From contig CAVZRR010000020.1 in the NCBI GenBank assembly GCA_963777725.1, positions 124,001 through 188,000 on the forward strand: 64,000 bases of DNA. Reading direction: 5' to 3'. The position numbers and the translations under genes are program-made. This document shows, one piece after another, positions 33,788 through 43,244 of this stretch; positions within the stretch are counted from its first letter, which is position 1, and every line of letters starts with the position of its first letter. The notes under the pieces were generated by a model. That model worked only from the letters and a program-made list of their open reading frames with translations. It was not told the origin of the DNA and made no database searches. This DNA is from RPQJ01 sp963777725. GTDB taxonomy: Bacteria; Pseudomonadota; Gammaproteobacteria; Steroidobacterales; Steroidobacteraceae.

Positions 33788-35154
33788 CCGGTTCAACCAC
33801 GACGCGCAAACCGGAGCCGCTGGACTTCGATCAGCCGCGGGTTTCGATCCCGAAGCCCGAATACCGCTTCGACATCCAGGGCGAGATGCCCGAGGCCGAG
33901 CGCGTCGAGCGCGCGATGAAGAGCTTCGTCAAGGACTTCGGCCGGACGGCGGCGATCTACATGGAGTCGTGCATCCACTGCGGCATGTGTGCCGAGGCCT
34001 GTCACTTCTACGAGGTCACCCAGGATCCGAAGTACACGCCGATCTGGAAGCTCGAGCCGTTCAAGCAGGCCTACAAGCGGGAGTACGGCCCGTTCGCGGT
34101 GGTCTACCGGGCGCTGAACCTCAAGCCGAAGGTCACCGTCGAGCGGCTGCAGCAGTGGCAGGAGCTGATCTACGACTCGTGCACGGTCTGCGGCCGCTGC
34201 TCGCTGATGTGCCCGATGGGCATCGACATCGCCGCGCTGGTGTCGCAGGCACGGCACGGCATGTACGCGGCGGGGCTGATACCGCACGAGCTCTGGGCGG
34301 TGACCGAGCGTGCGCGGCTCGAGGGCAGCCCGCTCGGCGCGACGCCCAAGGTGTTCAAGGACCGGCTCGAATGGCTCGCCGACGACCACGAAGTCGAGAT
34401 CCCGGTCGACAAGGGCAACGCCGACGTGCTCTGCACGATGTCCTCGATCGAGATCATGAAATACCCGGACTCGGTCGTCGCGACGGCGCGGATCATGAAC
34501 CACCTCGGCGTCGACTGGACGTTCCGGCTCGACGGCTACGAGGCCACCAACTTCGGGCTGCTGGCGGGCAACTCGGCCGCGCAGAAGCAGCTGACGCTGA
34601 AGCTGATCGAGGCGGCCGTTTCGTGCGGGGCGAAGACCGTGATCCTGCCGGAATGCGGGCACGCTTATACGGCGCTGCGCTGGATGGGCGCCAACATGTA
34701 CGGCGAGCCGCTGCCTTTCAAGGTCCAGCACATCGCCGAGTTCCTCGCGGACCAGGCGCGCGCCGGCCGGTTGAAGCTCAAGAAGCTCGACAAGAGCGTC
34801 ACGTTCCACGATCCCTGCCAGGTCGTGCGACGCGGCGGTGCCATCGAGGCGCCGCGCGAGGTGCTGAAGGCGCTCGGCGTCGAGCTGCGCGAGATGTACC
34901 CGACCAAGGGCACCAACTGGTGCTGCGGCGGCGGCGGCGGAGTCGTTGCCAATCACCGGGCCGACGAGCTGCGCTACAAGACGTTCAAGATCAAGATGGA
35001 ACAGATCGAGGACACCGGGGCCGAGATGCCGGTGACGACCTGCGCCAACTGCCGGCAGACGTTCGACGACGGGCAGGCGCACTTCAAGTGGGACGTCAAG
35101 ATGCACAGCCTGCTCGAACTCGTGGCCGACCACCTCGTCGAGGATGACGCATGA
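33784..35154 (+). CDS. isp2: Isp2, HdrD-like iron-sulfur subunit of the hydrogenase
   Basis: This 456-residue protein has two [4Fe-4S] motifs, C63-C66-C69-C73 and C133-C136-C139-C143. Two CCG-like regions follow, the last with HDPCQVVRRGG, WCCGGGGG and TTCANCRQTF, as in HdrD, DsrK and GlpC. It starts at the GTG overlapping isp1. In Isp-type hydrogenases this cytoplasmic subunit exchanges electrons with a sulfur or heterodisulfide-like acceptor. Its similarity to HdrB and HdrC chains just upstream is notable. Confidence 0.88.
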   Translation: MTGSTTTRKPEPLDFDQPRVSIPKPEYRFDIQGEMPEAERVERAMKSFVKDFGRTAAIYMESCIHCGMCAEACHFYEVTQDPKYTPIWKLEPFKQAYKREYGPFAVVYRALNLKPKVTVERLQQWQELIYDSCTVCGRCSLMCPMGIDIAALVSQARHGMYAAGLIPHELWAVTERARLEGSPLGATPKVFKDRLEWLADDHEVEIPVDKGNADVLCTMSSIEIMKYPDSVVATARIMNHLGVDWTFRLDGYEATNFGLLAGNSAAQKQLTLKLIEAAVSCGAKTVILPECGHAYTALRWMGANMYGEPLPFKVQHIAEFLADQARAGRLKLKKLDKSVTFHDPCQVVRRGGAIEAPREVLKALGVELREMYPTKGTNWCCGGGGGVVANHRADELRYKTFKIKMEQIEDTGAEMPVTTCANCRQTFDDGQAHFKWDVKMHSLLELVADHLVEDDA

Positions 35155-36877
35155 GCGCCACCAAGCCGCGGGTCGTCGTAGACCCGGTGACCCGCATCGA
35201 GGGGCACCTTCGGATCGAGGCCGCTACCGACGACGAGGGCCGCATCACCGAGGCCTACAGCGCGGGAACGATGGTGCGCGGGATCGAGATCATCCTGCGC
35301 GGCCGCGACCCGCGCGATGCCTGGGCATTCGCGCAGCGCATCTGCGGCGTCTGCACGCTGGTGCACGGCATCGCGTCGGTGCGCGCCGTCGAGGACGCGC
35401 TCGGCTGGGAGATCCCGGCCAACGCGAACCTGGTGCGCAACCTGATGATCGGCGCGCAGTACGTGCACGATCACGTCATGCATTTCTACCACCTGCACGC
35501 GCTCGACTGGGTCGACGTCGTCTCCGCGCTGCAGGCCGACCCGGCCGCGACCAGCACGCTGGCGCAGTCGATCAGCGGCTACGCGCGCTCCTCGCCCGGG
35601 CACTTCGCGGACGTGCAGCGCCGCGTGCGCACGCTGGTCGAGAGCGGACAACTCGGCATCTTCGCGGGCGCCTACTGGGGCCATCCGGCCTACAAGCTGC
35701 CGCCGGAAGCCAACCTGATGGCGGTCGCGCACTACCTCGACGCGCTGGCCTGGCAGCGCGACGTGGCGACGCTGCACGCGATCTTCGGCGGCAAGAATCC
35801 GCACCCGCATTTCGTCGTGGGCGGCGTGCCCAACCCGATCGATCTCGACTCGGATTCGGCGATCAATGCCAAGCGCCTCTCGCAGGTGCAGGACATCATC
35901 GCCCGGATGCGGCAGTTCGTCGACGAGGTGTACCTGCCGGACACGCTCGCGATCGCCGGGTTCTACAAGGATTGGGCGACGCAGGGCGAGGGCATCGGCA
36001 ACTTCCTCTGCTACGGCGACTTCCCGGCGACCTCGATGCAGGACACGAAGAGCTTCCTCGTGCCGCGCGGCGTCATCCTCGACCGCGACCTGTCGCGGAT
36101 CGAGGCCGTCGACCTCGCCGATCCGTCCCAGATCCAGGAATTCGTCAGCCACGCGTACTACGATTACGCGGGCGGCAAGGACCTTGGACTGCACCCGTAT
36201 GCGGGCGAGACGCAACTCAATTACACGGGTCCGCCGCCGCCGTTCACGCAACTCGACGTCGAGCAGTCCTACTCGTGGATGAAATCGCCGCGCTGGCGCG
36301 GCAAGGCCGTCGAGGTGGGACCGCTCGCGCGCATGCTGATGCTCGTGGCCACCGGCAACGAGCAGGCGAAGGATCTCGTCGGCCGGACGCTCTCGACGCT
36401 CGATCTGCCGCAGTCAGCGCTGTTCTCGACACTCGGCCGAACGGCAGCCCGCACGCTCGAGACCAAGATCTTCGCGGACTCGATGCAGGGCTGGTACGAG
36501 CAGTTGGTCGCCAACATCAAGGCTGGCGACACGCGAACCTTCAACGAACGGCTCTGGGACCCGGCCACCTGGCCGCGGCAGGCGCAAGGGGCGGGATTCA
36601 TGGAAGCGCCGCGCGGCGCGCTCGGCCACTGGATCGTGATCGAGAATGGCCGATCGCCAACTACCAGGCCGTGGTACCGAGCACGTGGAATGCCGGCCCG
36701 AGGGATGCGTCGGGGCAGGCCGGTCCGTACGAGGCCGCGCTCGTCGGGCACGTGCTGCACGATGCGAGCCAGCCGCTCGAGATCCTGCGGACGATCCACA
36801 GTTTCGATCCGTGCATCGCCTGCGCGGTGCACGTGGCCGGACCGGGCGGCGAGCGCGTCACGGTCCGCGTCCGCTGA
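35151..36877 (+). CDS. hynL: Group 1e [NiFe] hydrogenase large subunit (apparent frameshift)
   Basis: The catalytic subunit opens with VDPVTRIEGHLRIE and has the L1 motif RICGVCTLVHG. Near 36650 the frame breaks after GHWIVIENG; one missing base accounts for it. The correct frame resumes as IANYQAVVPSTWNAGPRD and ends with the L2 motif DPCIACAVH plus a short tail that the maturation protease would remove. Restored length is 575 residues, normal for the family. All four nickel-binding cysteines are present. Without the correction the hydrogenase would lack L2 and be inactive. Confidence 0.87.
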
Positions 36878-36944
36878 GTCGCCGGCTCCTGATTGCGACC
36901 TCTGCCGCGATTCCGGACGTCGATTCGGCTAACATGTTCGACCG

Positions 36945-37304
36945 ATGAAAACCCAATCGAATCGTTCGGCCGCCGTAGCGCTGAAATCCGTGCCCGTCAT
37001 GACGCCCGCCAGCCTGCGGCGCCTCGAGAAAAATGCCCACAAGGCCTGCGACCTGCTGGCGGCGATGGCCAACACGTCGCGGCTGATGATCCTGTGCCAG
37101 CTCGCCGACGGCGAGAAGTCGGTGAGCGACCTGCAGCCGCTGATCGGGCTGAGCCAGTCGGCGTTGTCGCAGCACCTGGGCGTGCTCAGGCGCAAGCACC
37201 TGGTGCGAACCCGGCGGGACGGACAGTCGATCTACTATTCACTCACCAGCGGCGACGCGGCCGCGGTGATGGGCACGCTGCACGAGCAATTCTGCCGGCG
37301 CTAG
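36945..37304 (+). CDS. ArsR-family sulfane-sulfur-responsive repressor (sHdrR/SqrR/BigR type)
   Basis: This 119-residue winged-helix ArsR protein has the recognition helix QSALSQHLGVLRRKHLV and cysteines at 35, 51 and 117. Cys51 and Cys117 are 66 residues apart, the same spacing as the redox pair of SqrR (41/107), BigR (42/108) and sHdrR (50/116). Those repressors release DNA when sulfane sulfur links the two cysteines. It ends the sulfur-hydrogen island on the same strand and is the likely regulator of the shdr and hyn genes. Convergent overlap with the next gene is 4 bases. Confidence 0.85.
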   Translation: MKTQSNRSAAVALKSVPVMTPASLRRLEKNAHKACDLLAAMANTSRLMILCQLADGEKSVSDLQPLIGLSQSALSQHLGVLRRKHLVRTRRDGQSIYYSLTSGDAAAVMGTLHEQFCRR

Positions 37305-37789
37305 TCGATTCCCAGCGTCGCCAGCTTCGCGATGTCGCGAGGCGAGATCTCGACCGCTCGCCCGAAGCCCCCAACGTACAGGCCCTGCCGGAACTCGAGC
37401 CGGTAGAGCGTGAAATCGCCGAGATTGAACGTGATGCGGCTGTCCGGGAAGCGCTGCAGCCAGCGCTCGCGCCCTGCGAGCCAGGCCTCACCCTTGCGCT
37501 CGAGTGGCTGAACTGCGCACTCGAAGGTGGCCCGCTGCAGCTGCAGCGGGTCCTTCTCGGCGCCGTCCTGCTCGTGCAGCAGCACGCCGACGCGCGCGTC
37601 CGCCGCCAGTCCCGCCGAGTGCTTCGCCATGCGCGAGGCGTGGATCATCACACCCGCGTATTCCGGCAACGGTATGAACGGGAGCAGTCCCGCGTAGGGC
37701 GCGCCGTCGGCGATGACCGCCAGCGACAGCACTCGCTGGTCGTCGAGCAGGGCACGGATGGCACGCGCGGTGGACTTGAGCATCGGCAT
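37301..37789 (-). CDS. Pyridoxamine 5'-phosphate oxidase / HugZ-like split-barrel protein
   Basis: This protein of about 162 residues has the split-barrel flavin or haem-binding pattern (ARAIRALLDDQRVLSLAVI, YAGLLPFIPLPEY, RMAKHSAGLAADARVGVLLHE). HugZ-like proteins bind haem or FMN in the cytoplasm; the ligand is not determined here. A start at 37789 is preferred over longer in-frame options because homologues start shortly before this helix. It converges on the ArsR gene and follows a broken gene on the same strand. Confidence 0.7.
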   Translation of the reverse strand: MPMLKSTARAIRALLDDQRVLSLAVIADGAPYAGLLPFIPLPEYAGVMIHASRMAKHSAGLAADARVGVLLHEQDGAEKDPLQLQRATFECAVQPLERKGEAWLAGRERWLQRFPDSRITFNLGDFTLYRLEFRQGLYVGGFGRAVEISPRDIAKLATLGID

Positions 37790-37875
37790 GCCTCGCAACG
37801 GATGGCGCGCGATCGCTGCGCGCGTCGAAATGGGCGTTCCGCGATGGGCGGACGCCCGTGATTCGACCAGCCCGG

Positions 37876-39043
37876 TCAGTACTGCAACCGTCCCGCCACC
37901 GAGGCGTGATCTGACGGCCACAGACCGCGTCCCGGCGGACAGGTCTTGTCGGCCGCAACTTCACCGAGCAAGCGGACGTCCTTCACCTTGCGCGGCATCT
38001 CGAGCGAGTAGATGATGGTCGATGCGCTGGTTGAGCGCCGAGACCTTGTTCGAGAGGTCCTCGAGCTGGCAGCAGCTCATGCCGGCGCGCGGCGCCCGGA
38101 CGCAGGTTCCAGACGTCGGTAGAAGCCGGCAGCATGCGAAAATGCATGTACGGCGTGCGGCAAGGTGGACGGCGTGGCACGGTCGTCGCGGCGACGGAGT
38201 TCATGTCGCCGACGATGACCAGCTTCGCGTGCCGGGCGGGCAGGGTCGCGAGCGCCGTCTGCGATCAGTTGGAACGCCTGCAGCCAGCCTGCACCTCGCC
38301 CGGGATCAGCGCGTTGCCCTGCACCTCGAGGTGGGTGTTGAAGAAGCGGTAGTCCACGCCGTCGATCGTCACGTCCACGGCGAGGAAGCCGCGCTCGACG
38401 GAACCCGAGCGCCCCGAAGCGGCAGGTCCACGTCGAAGTTGCAGCCGTCCTCGAGGTACGGCCGCGCGCAGGCTGCAGCGGTACCACGTTCGTCGGTGGC
38501 GACGTCGCTGCGCGCCAGGATCACGTCGCGATCCATGACTTGCAAGAAGCGCTGGCACGCCGTCCATGAAGAACGGGATGCCGGGACACGCCGCATAGGA
38601 GCGATCCGCGAAGTTGCTGCACGTGAGCCTCTGACGTCACGTAGCGTGGCCCGAGCGCAGGTCGAGCGGTCCCGGCCAGGTGATCGATGAACGCGCCCGC
38701 GATGCACGGGTCGTCGCAGGGATCGGCCGCCGAGCGTACCTGGCACGGCCGGGATGCACGGAACTGCCAGACCTCCTGCAGGCCGACCAGGTGCGGCGGC
38801 GCTTGCGAGATCAGCGCCGCGAGCGCGCGTGAAGCGTTCCTGCGAGCAGGTTGGCCGCGATCTGTCGCAGCGCCGTGACGACCGCGTCGTTGAAGCCATC
38901 GGTGCCGATGGCGCGCGATCAGCGGCGCAATGTCGGCGCCGAGGTACTGGTTCTGCGTCATCACGTCGATGTCGGCAGATGACGCCGTGCCGGCGACAGC
39001 GAGCGTCGCGGCTGCGAGGAATGGTCGGATGCCAGCGTTTCAT
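37876..39043 (-). pseudogene. Endonuclease/exonuclease/phosphatase family protein, multiply frameshifted
   Basis: Pieces of one protein are spread over all three minus frames. They include a signal peptide (IRPFLAAATLAVAGTASSAD), MTQNQYLGADIAPLI, PPHLVGLQEVWQF, DYRFFNTHLEVQGNALIPGE and VIVGDMNS. The C-terminal GLWPSDHASVAG carries the catalytic Ser-Asp-His of the family. At least five frame changes occur in 1.2 kb, far more than elsewhere in the window. It would be a secreted Mg-dependent phosphodiesterase if intact. Genuine decay or a locally bad consensus are both possible. Confidence 0.75.
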
Positions 39044-39217
39044 CGAGTCCCTCCGAGATCGACGCGTATGTTGGCGATCGAGGCACTCCGGTCGCGGCCG
39101 CCACGGTTGCGCTGCACGGCGTCGTCGCGCAACGGCATGCCGGATACCGTGCGCCGCACCACGGGCACGTGCAATGAATAATTCTGGAATTTGACTTAAT
39201 GTGCCAGCGGGCCCAGC

Positions 39218-40495
39218 TCAGCGACCGCGATCCGAGGTTGCGCGCGCCCACTCGAGAAAGCGCGTCACCGCGTGCACCGACTCCATCGCCCGCACCGAGC
39301 GAAACGCGTCCCACGCGTGCTGCGCCCCCGGGAGCTCGGCGTAGACGACCGGATTCTGCGACACGCTGCGGAGCCGGTCGGCGAACAGCCGCGCCTCGGC
39401 CGCGCTCGCGAGCGAATCGTGGGTGCCGTGCAGGATGAAGAACGGTGGCGCGTCACGCCGCACCTGCATGATCGGCGATGCGAGATCCCACAGCGCGGCG
39501 TCTGCCGCGGCCGGGCAGGGCATCACCGTCTTTTCGAGCCACTCGACCATCCCGGCACCGCTGCCCTTGAGCTGGTGCCGATCGGTGAAATCATAGATCC
39601 CATAGAACGGAATCGCGGCGGCCACGGTCGTATCCGCCCGTTCGAAGCCGGGTTGCAGCCGCGGATCGTTCGCGGTCAGCGCCATCAACGCGGCCAGGTG
39701 GCCACCGGCGGAGCCGCCCGTGACGGCGACGAACGAGGGATCGCCGCCTTGCGCAGCGATGTTGCGCCGGACCCAGGCGAGCGCTCGTTTGCAGTCGACC
39801 AACGGGTCGGGAAACCTCGCGCGCGGGCTCAGTCGATAGTTCGGTGTCACCACGACCCAGCCGCGGGCCGCAAGGTGCTGGATGAGCGGCAACGCCTGCT
39901 CGTGCTTGTTGCCCATGACCCAGCCGCCGCCGTGGATCTGCAGCAGCACGGGCGCCCGCGCGCAGCCGCCTCGCGGGCGATAGATGTCGAGCACGTGCCG
40001 CGGGTGGTCGTCCGCGTAACGAATGTCTCGGATCCGTTCGACACGCGAATCGCGCAGCGCGAACGGCGACAGGAGTTCGCGAAGTGGCGCTTCATCGCGC
40101 AGCACGGCGCGTCGCGCAGCCGGAATCTGCGCGCGGTAGTCGTCGCCGAGACCGGATCGCAGCGCTTGCTCGAGGAGTCGCCCCGTCGGCCGCGTACGCC
40201 ACTGGGCGAGTGCCAGGCCCGCCCACGAAATCGCCATCAGTGCGAGGCCGATGCGACCCGGCGCGGCGCCCAGCGCGTCGGTCGTTGCTGCGAAGGCCAG
40301 TGCGACGAGGGCGGACCCGAGCCAATGGAACAGCGCGAGTTCACTGGTGAGCCAGCCCGAGAGGAACCAGAACATGTTGCCCCAGCCCAAGCGGTCTGCG
40401 CGCACGACTGCCGTGACGGTCCAACCGAACCCGATCACGGAAAACGCGAGGAAGATCCAGGACGAATTCGGGGCCGCCATGCACACAGTGTCCAT
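39218..40495 (-). CDS. Membrane-anchored alpha/beta hydrolase (HSL-type esterase)
   Basis: This protein of about 425 residues has an N-terminal part with three or four hydrophobic helices. An esterase domain follows, with the oxyanion motif HGGGW, the nucleophile elbow GGSAGG and later DSL and QHAWD segments that supply Asp and His. HSL-family enzymes hydrolyse short-chain esters. The start at 40495 is chosen because longer versions would run into the divergent cytochrome gene. No operon partner is evident. Confidence 0.8.
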   Translation of the reverse strand: MDTVCMAAPNSSWIFLAFSVIGFGWTVTAVVRADRLGWGNMFWFLSGWLTSELALFHWLGSALVALAFAATTDALGAAPGRIGLALMAISWAGLALAQWRTRPTGRLLEQALRSGLGDDYRAQIPAARRAVLRDEAPLRELLSPFALRDSRVERIRDIRYADDHPRHVLDIYRPRGGCARAPVLLQIHGGGWVMGNKHEQALPLIQHLAARGWVVVTPNYRLSPRARFPDPLVDCKRALAWVRRNIAAQGGDPSFVAVTGGSAGGHLAALMALTANDPRLQPGFERADTTVAAAIPFYGIYDFTDRHQLKGSGAGMVEWLEKTVMPCPAAADAALWDLASPIMQVRRDAPPFFILHGTHDSLASAAEARLFADRLRSVSQNPVVYAELPGAQHAWDAFRSVRAMESVHAVTRFLEWARATSDRGR

Positions 40496-40626
40496 GACCC
40501 AACCGGGCCTGCAAAGCCGGGGGGCGTGCCAAGCCCACTTGCGGAAACTGCGGAATCTGCGGGGGCCCGGCCCCGGTAGGCTATCGGGCAAAGGCCGGGA
40601 TACGGCTGCTTCGCGCGAGAGATTCC

Positions 40627-41718
40627 ATGACCACAATCGGCAGGGTTGCACTGGCCTTCGGCAGTCCGATGGCACTGATGATCGGACTTTTCTGCACACC
40701 GGCCACCACGCAAGCGGCCGACCTCGAGGCCGGCCGCAAAGTCTTCGAAACGGTCTGCGCCGCCTGCCACGGCGTCACCGGTCGCCCGGATCCGTCGAAT
40801 CCGGTCGTGCAGGCGCTCGATCCGCAGCCGGCCGACCTGTCCGACCCGTTGTTCAACAGCCGCGAACCGGCGAGCGACTGGCACATCGTCGTCACGCACG
40901 GCGGTCCCGCACTGGGTCTGTCGGAGGTGATGCCGGCACAGGTCGGCGCGCTCAGCGAGGAAGACATTCGCAACGTCGTCGCGTACGCGAAGACGCTGGC
41001 ACCCGGCAGCGAGGCCTACCCGCCGGGCGAGCTGAACTTCTACCTGCCTGTGCGCACCAAGAAGGCGTTTCCCGAGGACGAGATCGTCTGGAAGTCGCGG
41101 GTGTCCGAGCAGGACGGCGACAACGTCTGGCGCAACGTCATCGAGATCGAGAAGCGCTTCGGCAAGCGCTCGATGGGCGTGCTCGAAGTCATCCACGAGG
41201 ACGACGGGGAGGATTCCGAGATCACCAAGGTCGAGGCCGGCGCGAAGACCGTGCTGCACTGGAACCTCGAGAAAGGCTCGATTCTGTCGGGCGCGTTGAT
41301 CTACGCGATTCCGACCGACGGCGATGAGTCGGACGAGATCATCCCGTACCTTGCGTACGGCAAGCGGTTGAACGAAAAGTCGACGTTCCAGTCCAGCGCA
41401 CGCGTGATCGTGCCGGTCGACGATGCGGACCAGGGCGAGGTGGAACTCGCAGGTGTCGTGCACTACCTCTGGACGGGACGCGCCCGCGCGATGTTCCCTG
41501 CGCTCGAGATGACGGCGACCGTGCCGTTCGACGCCGAGGGCGGCGACTCGGTGCAGTGGACTGCACTGCCGCAGGTGCGGCTCGGCCTGACCAAGGGCGG
41601 CCACGTGGCGCTCAACTTCGGCGTCGAGTTCCCGCTGAGCGACCAGTCGTGGAACACGCGTTACCACCTGGTCGTGCTGTGGGACTTCGCCGACGGCAGC
41701 CTGTTCAAAGGCTGGTGA
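40627..41718 (+). CDS. c-type cytochrome with long C-terminal beta-rich domain
   Basis: This 363-residue exported protein has a signal peptide ending near QAAD and one haem motif, C44-A-A-C-H48, with a distal methionine likely in SEVMPAQVG. The cytochrome part ends by about residue 125. The remaining 230 or so residues have alternating hydrophobic strands, a histidine (VLEVIHEDDG) and a final aromatic strand, but I recognise no family. It may be an electron carrier anchored to an outer-membrane-like barrel or a substrate-binding domain. It has no operon partner. Confidence 0.75.
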   Translation: MTTIGRVALAFGSPMALMIGLFCTPATTQAADLEAGRKVFETVCAACHGVTGRPDPSNPVVQALDPQPADLSDPLFNSREPASDWHIVVTHGGPALGLSEVMPAQVGALSEEDIRNVVAYAKTLAPGSEAYPPGELNFYLPVRTKKAFPEDEIVWKSRVSEQDGDNVWRNVIEIEKRFGKRSMGVLEVIHEDDGEDSEITKVEAGAKTVLHWNLEKGSILSGALIYAIPTDGDESDEIIPYLAYGKRLNEKSTFQSSARVIVPVDDADQGEVELAGVVHYLWTGRARAMFPALEMTATVPFDAEGGDSVQWTALPQVRLGLTKGGHVALNFGVEFPLSDQSWNTRYHLVVLWDFADGSLFKGW

Positions 41719-41723
41719 CCAAC

Positions 41724-42629
41724 TCAGGCGCCGAGGTGCCGCCTCAGGAAGTCGACCTGGTCCCCGACGCTGCGTTCGAACCACGCGCCCGTGTAGGGCT
41801 CGAAGTGCCCGATCGGGTAGCGCTGCACTTCGCCGCGCTCGCCGAGACGCCGGACCACGGCCTCTGCGGCTACGGCGGGCGCCACGCTGTCCTGTTCGCA
41901 GATCTGCACGAGCACCGGGCAGCGCACGCGATCCGCGTACCGCACGGGCCGGTACAGGCCCACCGTCAGCGCAATCCGCGCGGCGATTTCGCAGCGGAAG
42001 TCGGGCGGTCCGAGGGCACGGTAACCCGCATCGGCGTCCGGGCTGGTCATGACCGCGAGGCTGCCGGGTGGCCCGACCGTGGGCAGGTAGTGCGTACGAC
42101 CGAAAGGAGCGAGGACCGCATCCCATAGCCCGTGGCCGGTCAGGCGCAGCAGCTGACCCGGTCCCGCGTATTGCAGGATCCGGCGCACGGCGGCGACGCC
42201 GTCCATCATCGGGCACTGGCAGACCGCCGCGGCGACCCCGGACTGCCGTGCCGCCGTCACGAGCGCATGACCTCCGGCAAACGAGGTTCCCCACACGGCC
42301 ACACGTGCCGGATCCACTCCGGCGAGTGCGCGCGCGAACTCGACCGCCGCGGCGTAGTCCTGCAGCTGCCGGCGCACCGAGACGAGCTGGCGGGGCTCGC
42401 CGTCGCTCGCGCCGAAATGGCGGTAGTCGAACAGCAGCACGTGCATACCCGCGGCGGCGAAGCGCTCGGCATACGGAGCGAGTGACGCATCGCGAGTTGC
42501 GCCGAGGCCGTGCGCCATCACGACGCAGGGCCGCGCGACGGCGGGCGAGGCCGCAGTCTCGTCCGGCGAGTAGCGCCACGCCTGGCAGGTGCCGCCGTGG
42601 CTGCCGAAAGCGACCTCGCTGCGGGTCAT
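41724..42629 (-). CDS. Alpha/beta hydrolase
   Basis: This 301-residue protein has the hydrolase oxyanion region MAHGLGATRD, FDYRHFGASDG, the nucleophile elbow GTSFAGG and a C-terminal GHFEPYTG with the catalytic histidine. It resembles YcjY/FrsA-like dienelactone-type hydrolases. The substrate is unknown. The ATG at 42629 overlaps the stop of the upstream NnrU gene by 4 bases, so the two are co-translated. Confidence 0.8.
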   Translation of the reverse strand: MTRSEVAFGSHGGTCQAWRYSPDETAASPAVARPCVVMAHGLGATRDASLAPYAERFAAAGMHVLLFDYRHFGASDGEPRQLVSVRRQLQDYAAAVEFARALAGVDPARVAVWGTSFAGGHALVTAARQSGVAAAVCQCPMMDGVAAVRRILQYAGPGQLLRLTGHGLWDAVLAPFGRTHYLPTVGPPGSLAVMTSPDADAGYRALGPPDFRCEIAARIALTVGLYRPVRYADRVRCPVLVQICEQDSVAPAVAAEAVVRRLGERGEVQRYPIGHFEPYTGAWFERSVGDQVDFLRRHLGA

Positions 42630-43210
42630 CCGCCCGGGATCGCCATCGGTGCCACGCCGAACAGGCGCACGTGGGCCCAACCGATGAACAACGCGTAGAT
42701 CAGCAACCCGCCCACGACCGCGATCACGTCGTTGCGAATCGAAAGCGGCGCGCCACGGACGACCGACTGCGGGCGCTTGCCGGCCGAGATGCGGTCGATG
42801 ACCGCCCACGCCAGGAAACCGCCGAACAGCAGCACGTCGGCCAGCATGCCGTTCGCGAGCAGGTGCGAGACGGCCCACGCCTTGGTCGCCGTCAGCATCG
42901 GATGCTTGACGGCGGCCTTGATCCGACCCGGCAGGTAGGTCGCGAGCAGCAATGGGAACACGGGCAGCATCAGCAACGCCGCGAGGTGCCGTGCCCAGAC
43001 CGGCGGCTGGTAGAGGATCACCGGGTCGAGCCTTGCCTGCGCGTAACCGCCGACGATCAGCAGGAATCCGACCAGTGAAGCCACCGAGTACAACGCCTTC
43101 CACGCCGCCGGACCGATGCGGGCGACGGTTCGCTCGCGCCAGTCGCGGGCCACGATCGAGATCGAGTGCACCCCGAGGAAAATAACCAAACCAGCGATGA
43201 GCTTGAACAT
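42626..43210 (-). CDS. NnrU family membrane protein
   Basis: This 194-residue protein has five or six membrane helices and the NnrU/MnrU pattern (LGVHSISIVARDWR, HPMLTATKAWAVSHLLANG). NnrU proteins occur near nitrogen-oxide reduction genes and are related to isoprenylcysteine methyltransferase-like membrane proteins; here no denitrification gene is nearby. The gene is coupled to the following hydrolase by a 4-base overlap. Confidence 0.85.
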   Translation of the reverse strand: MFKLIAGLVIFLGVHSISIVARDWRERTVARIGPAAWKALYSVASLVGFLLIVGGYAQARLDPVILYQPPVWARHLAALLMLPVFPLLLATYLPGRIKAAVKHPMLTATKAWAVSHLLANGMLADVLLFGGFLAWAVIDRISAGKRPQSVVRGAPLSIRNDVIAVVGGLLIYALFIGWAHVRLFGVAPMAIPGG

Positions 43211-43244
43211 TGGGGAACACGCCTCCGTGACGGGGCTGCCGATT

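Noticed and set aside
39044..39217. Possible RNA gene in the AT-containing gap between the pseudogene and the esterase
   Set aside because: Only a short imperfect repeat (AATTC-TG-GAATT at 39180-39191) is visible, with no tRNA or sRNA-like fold.
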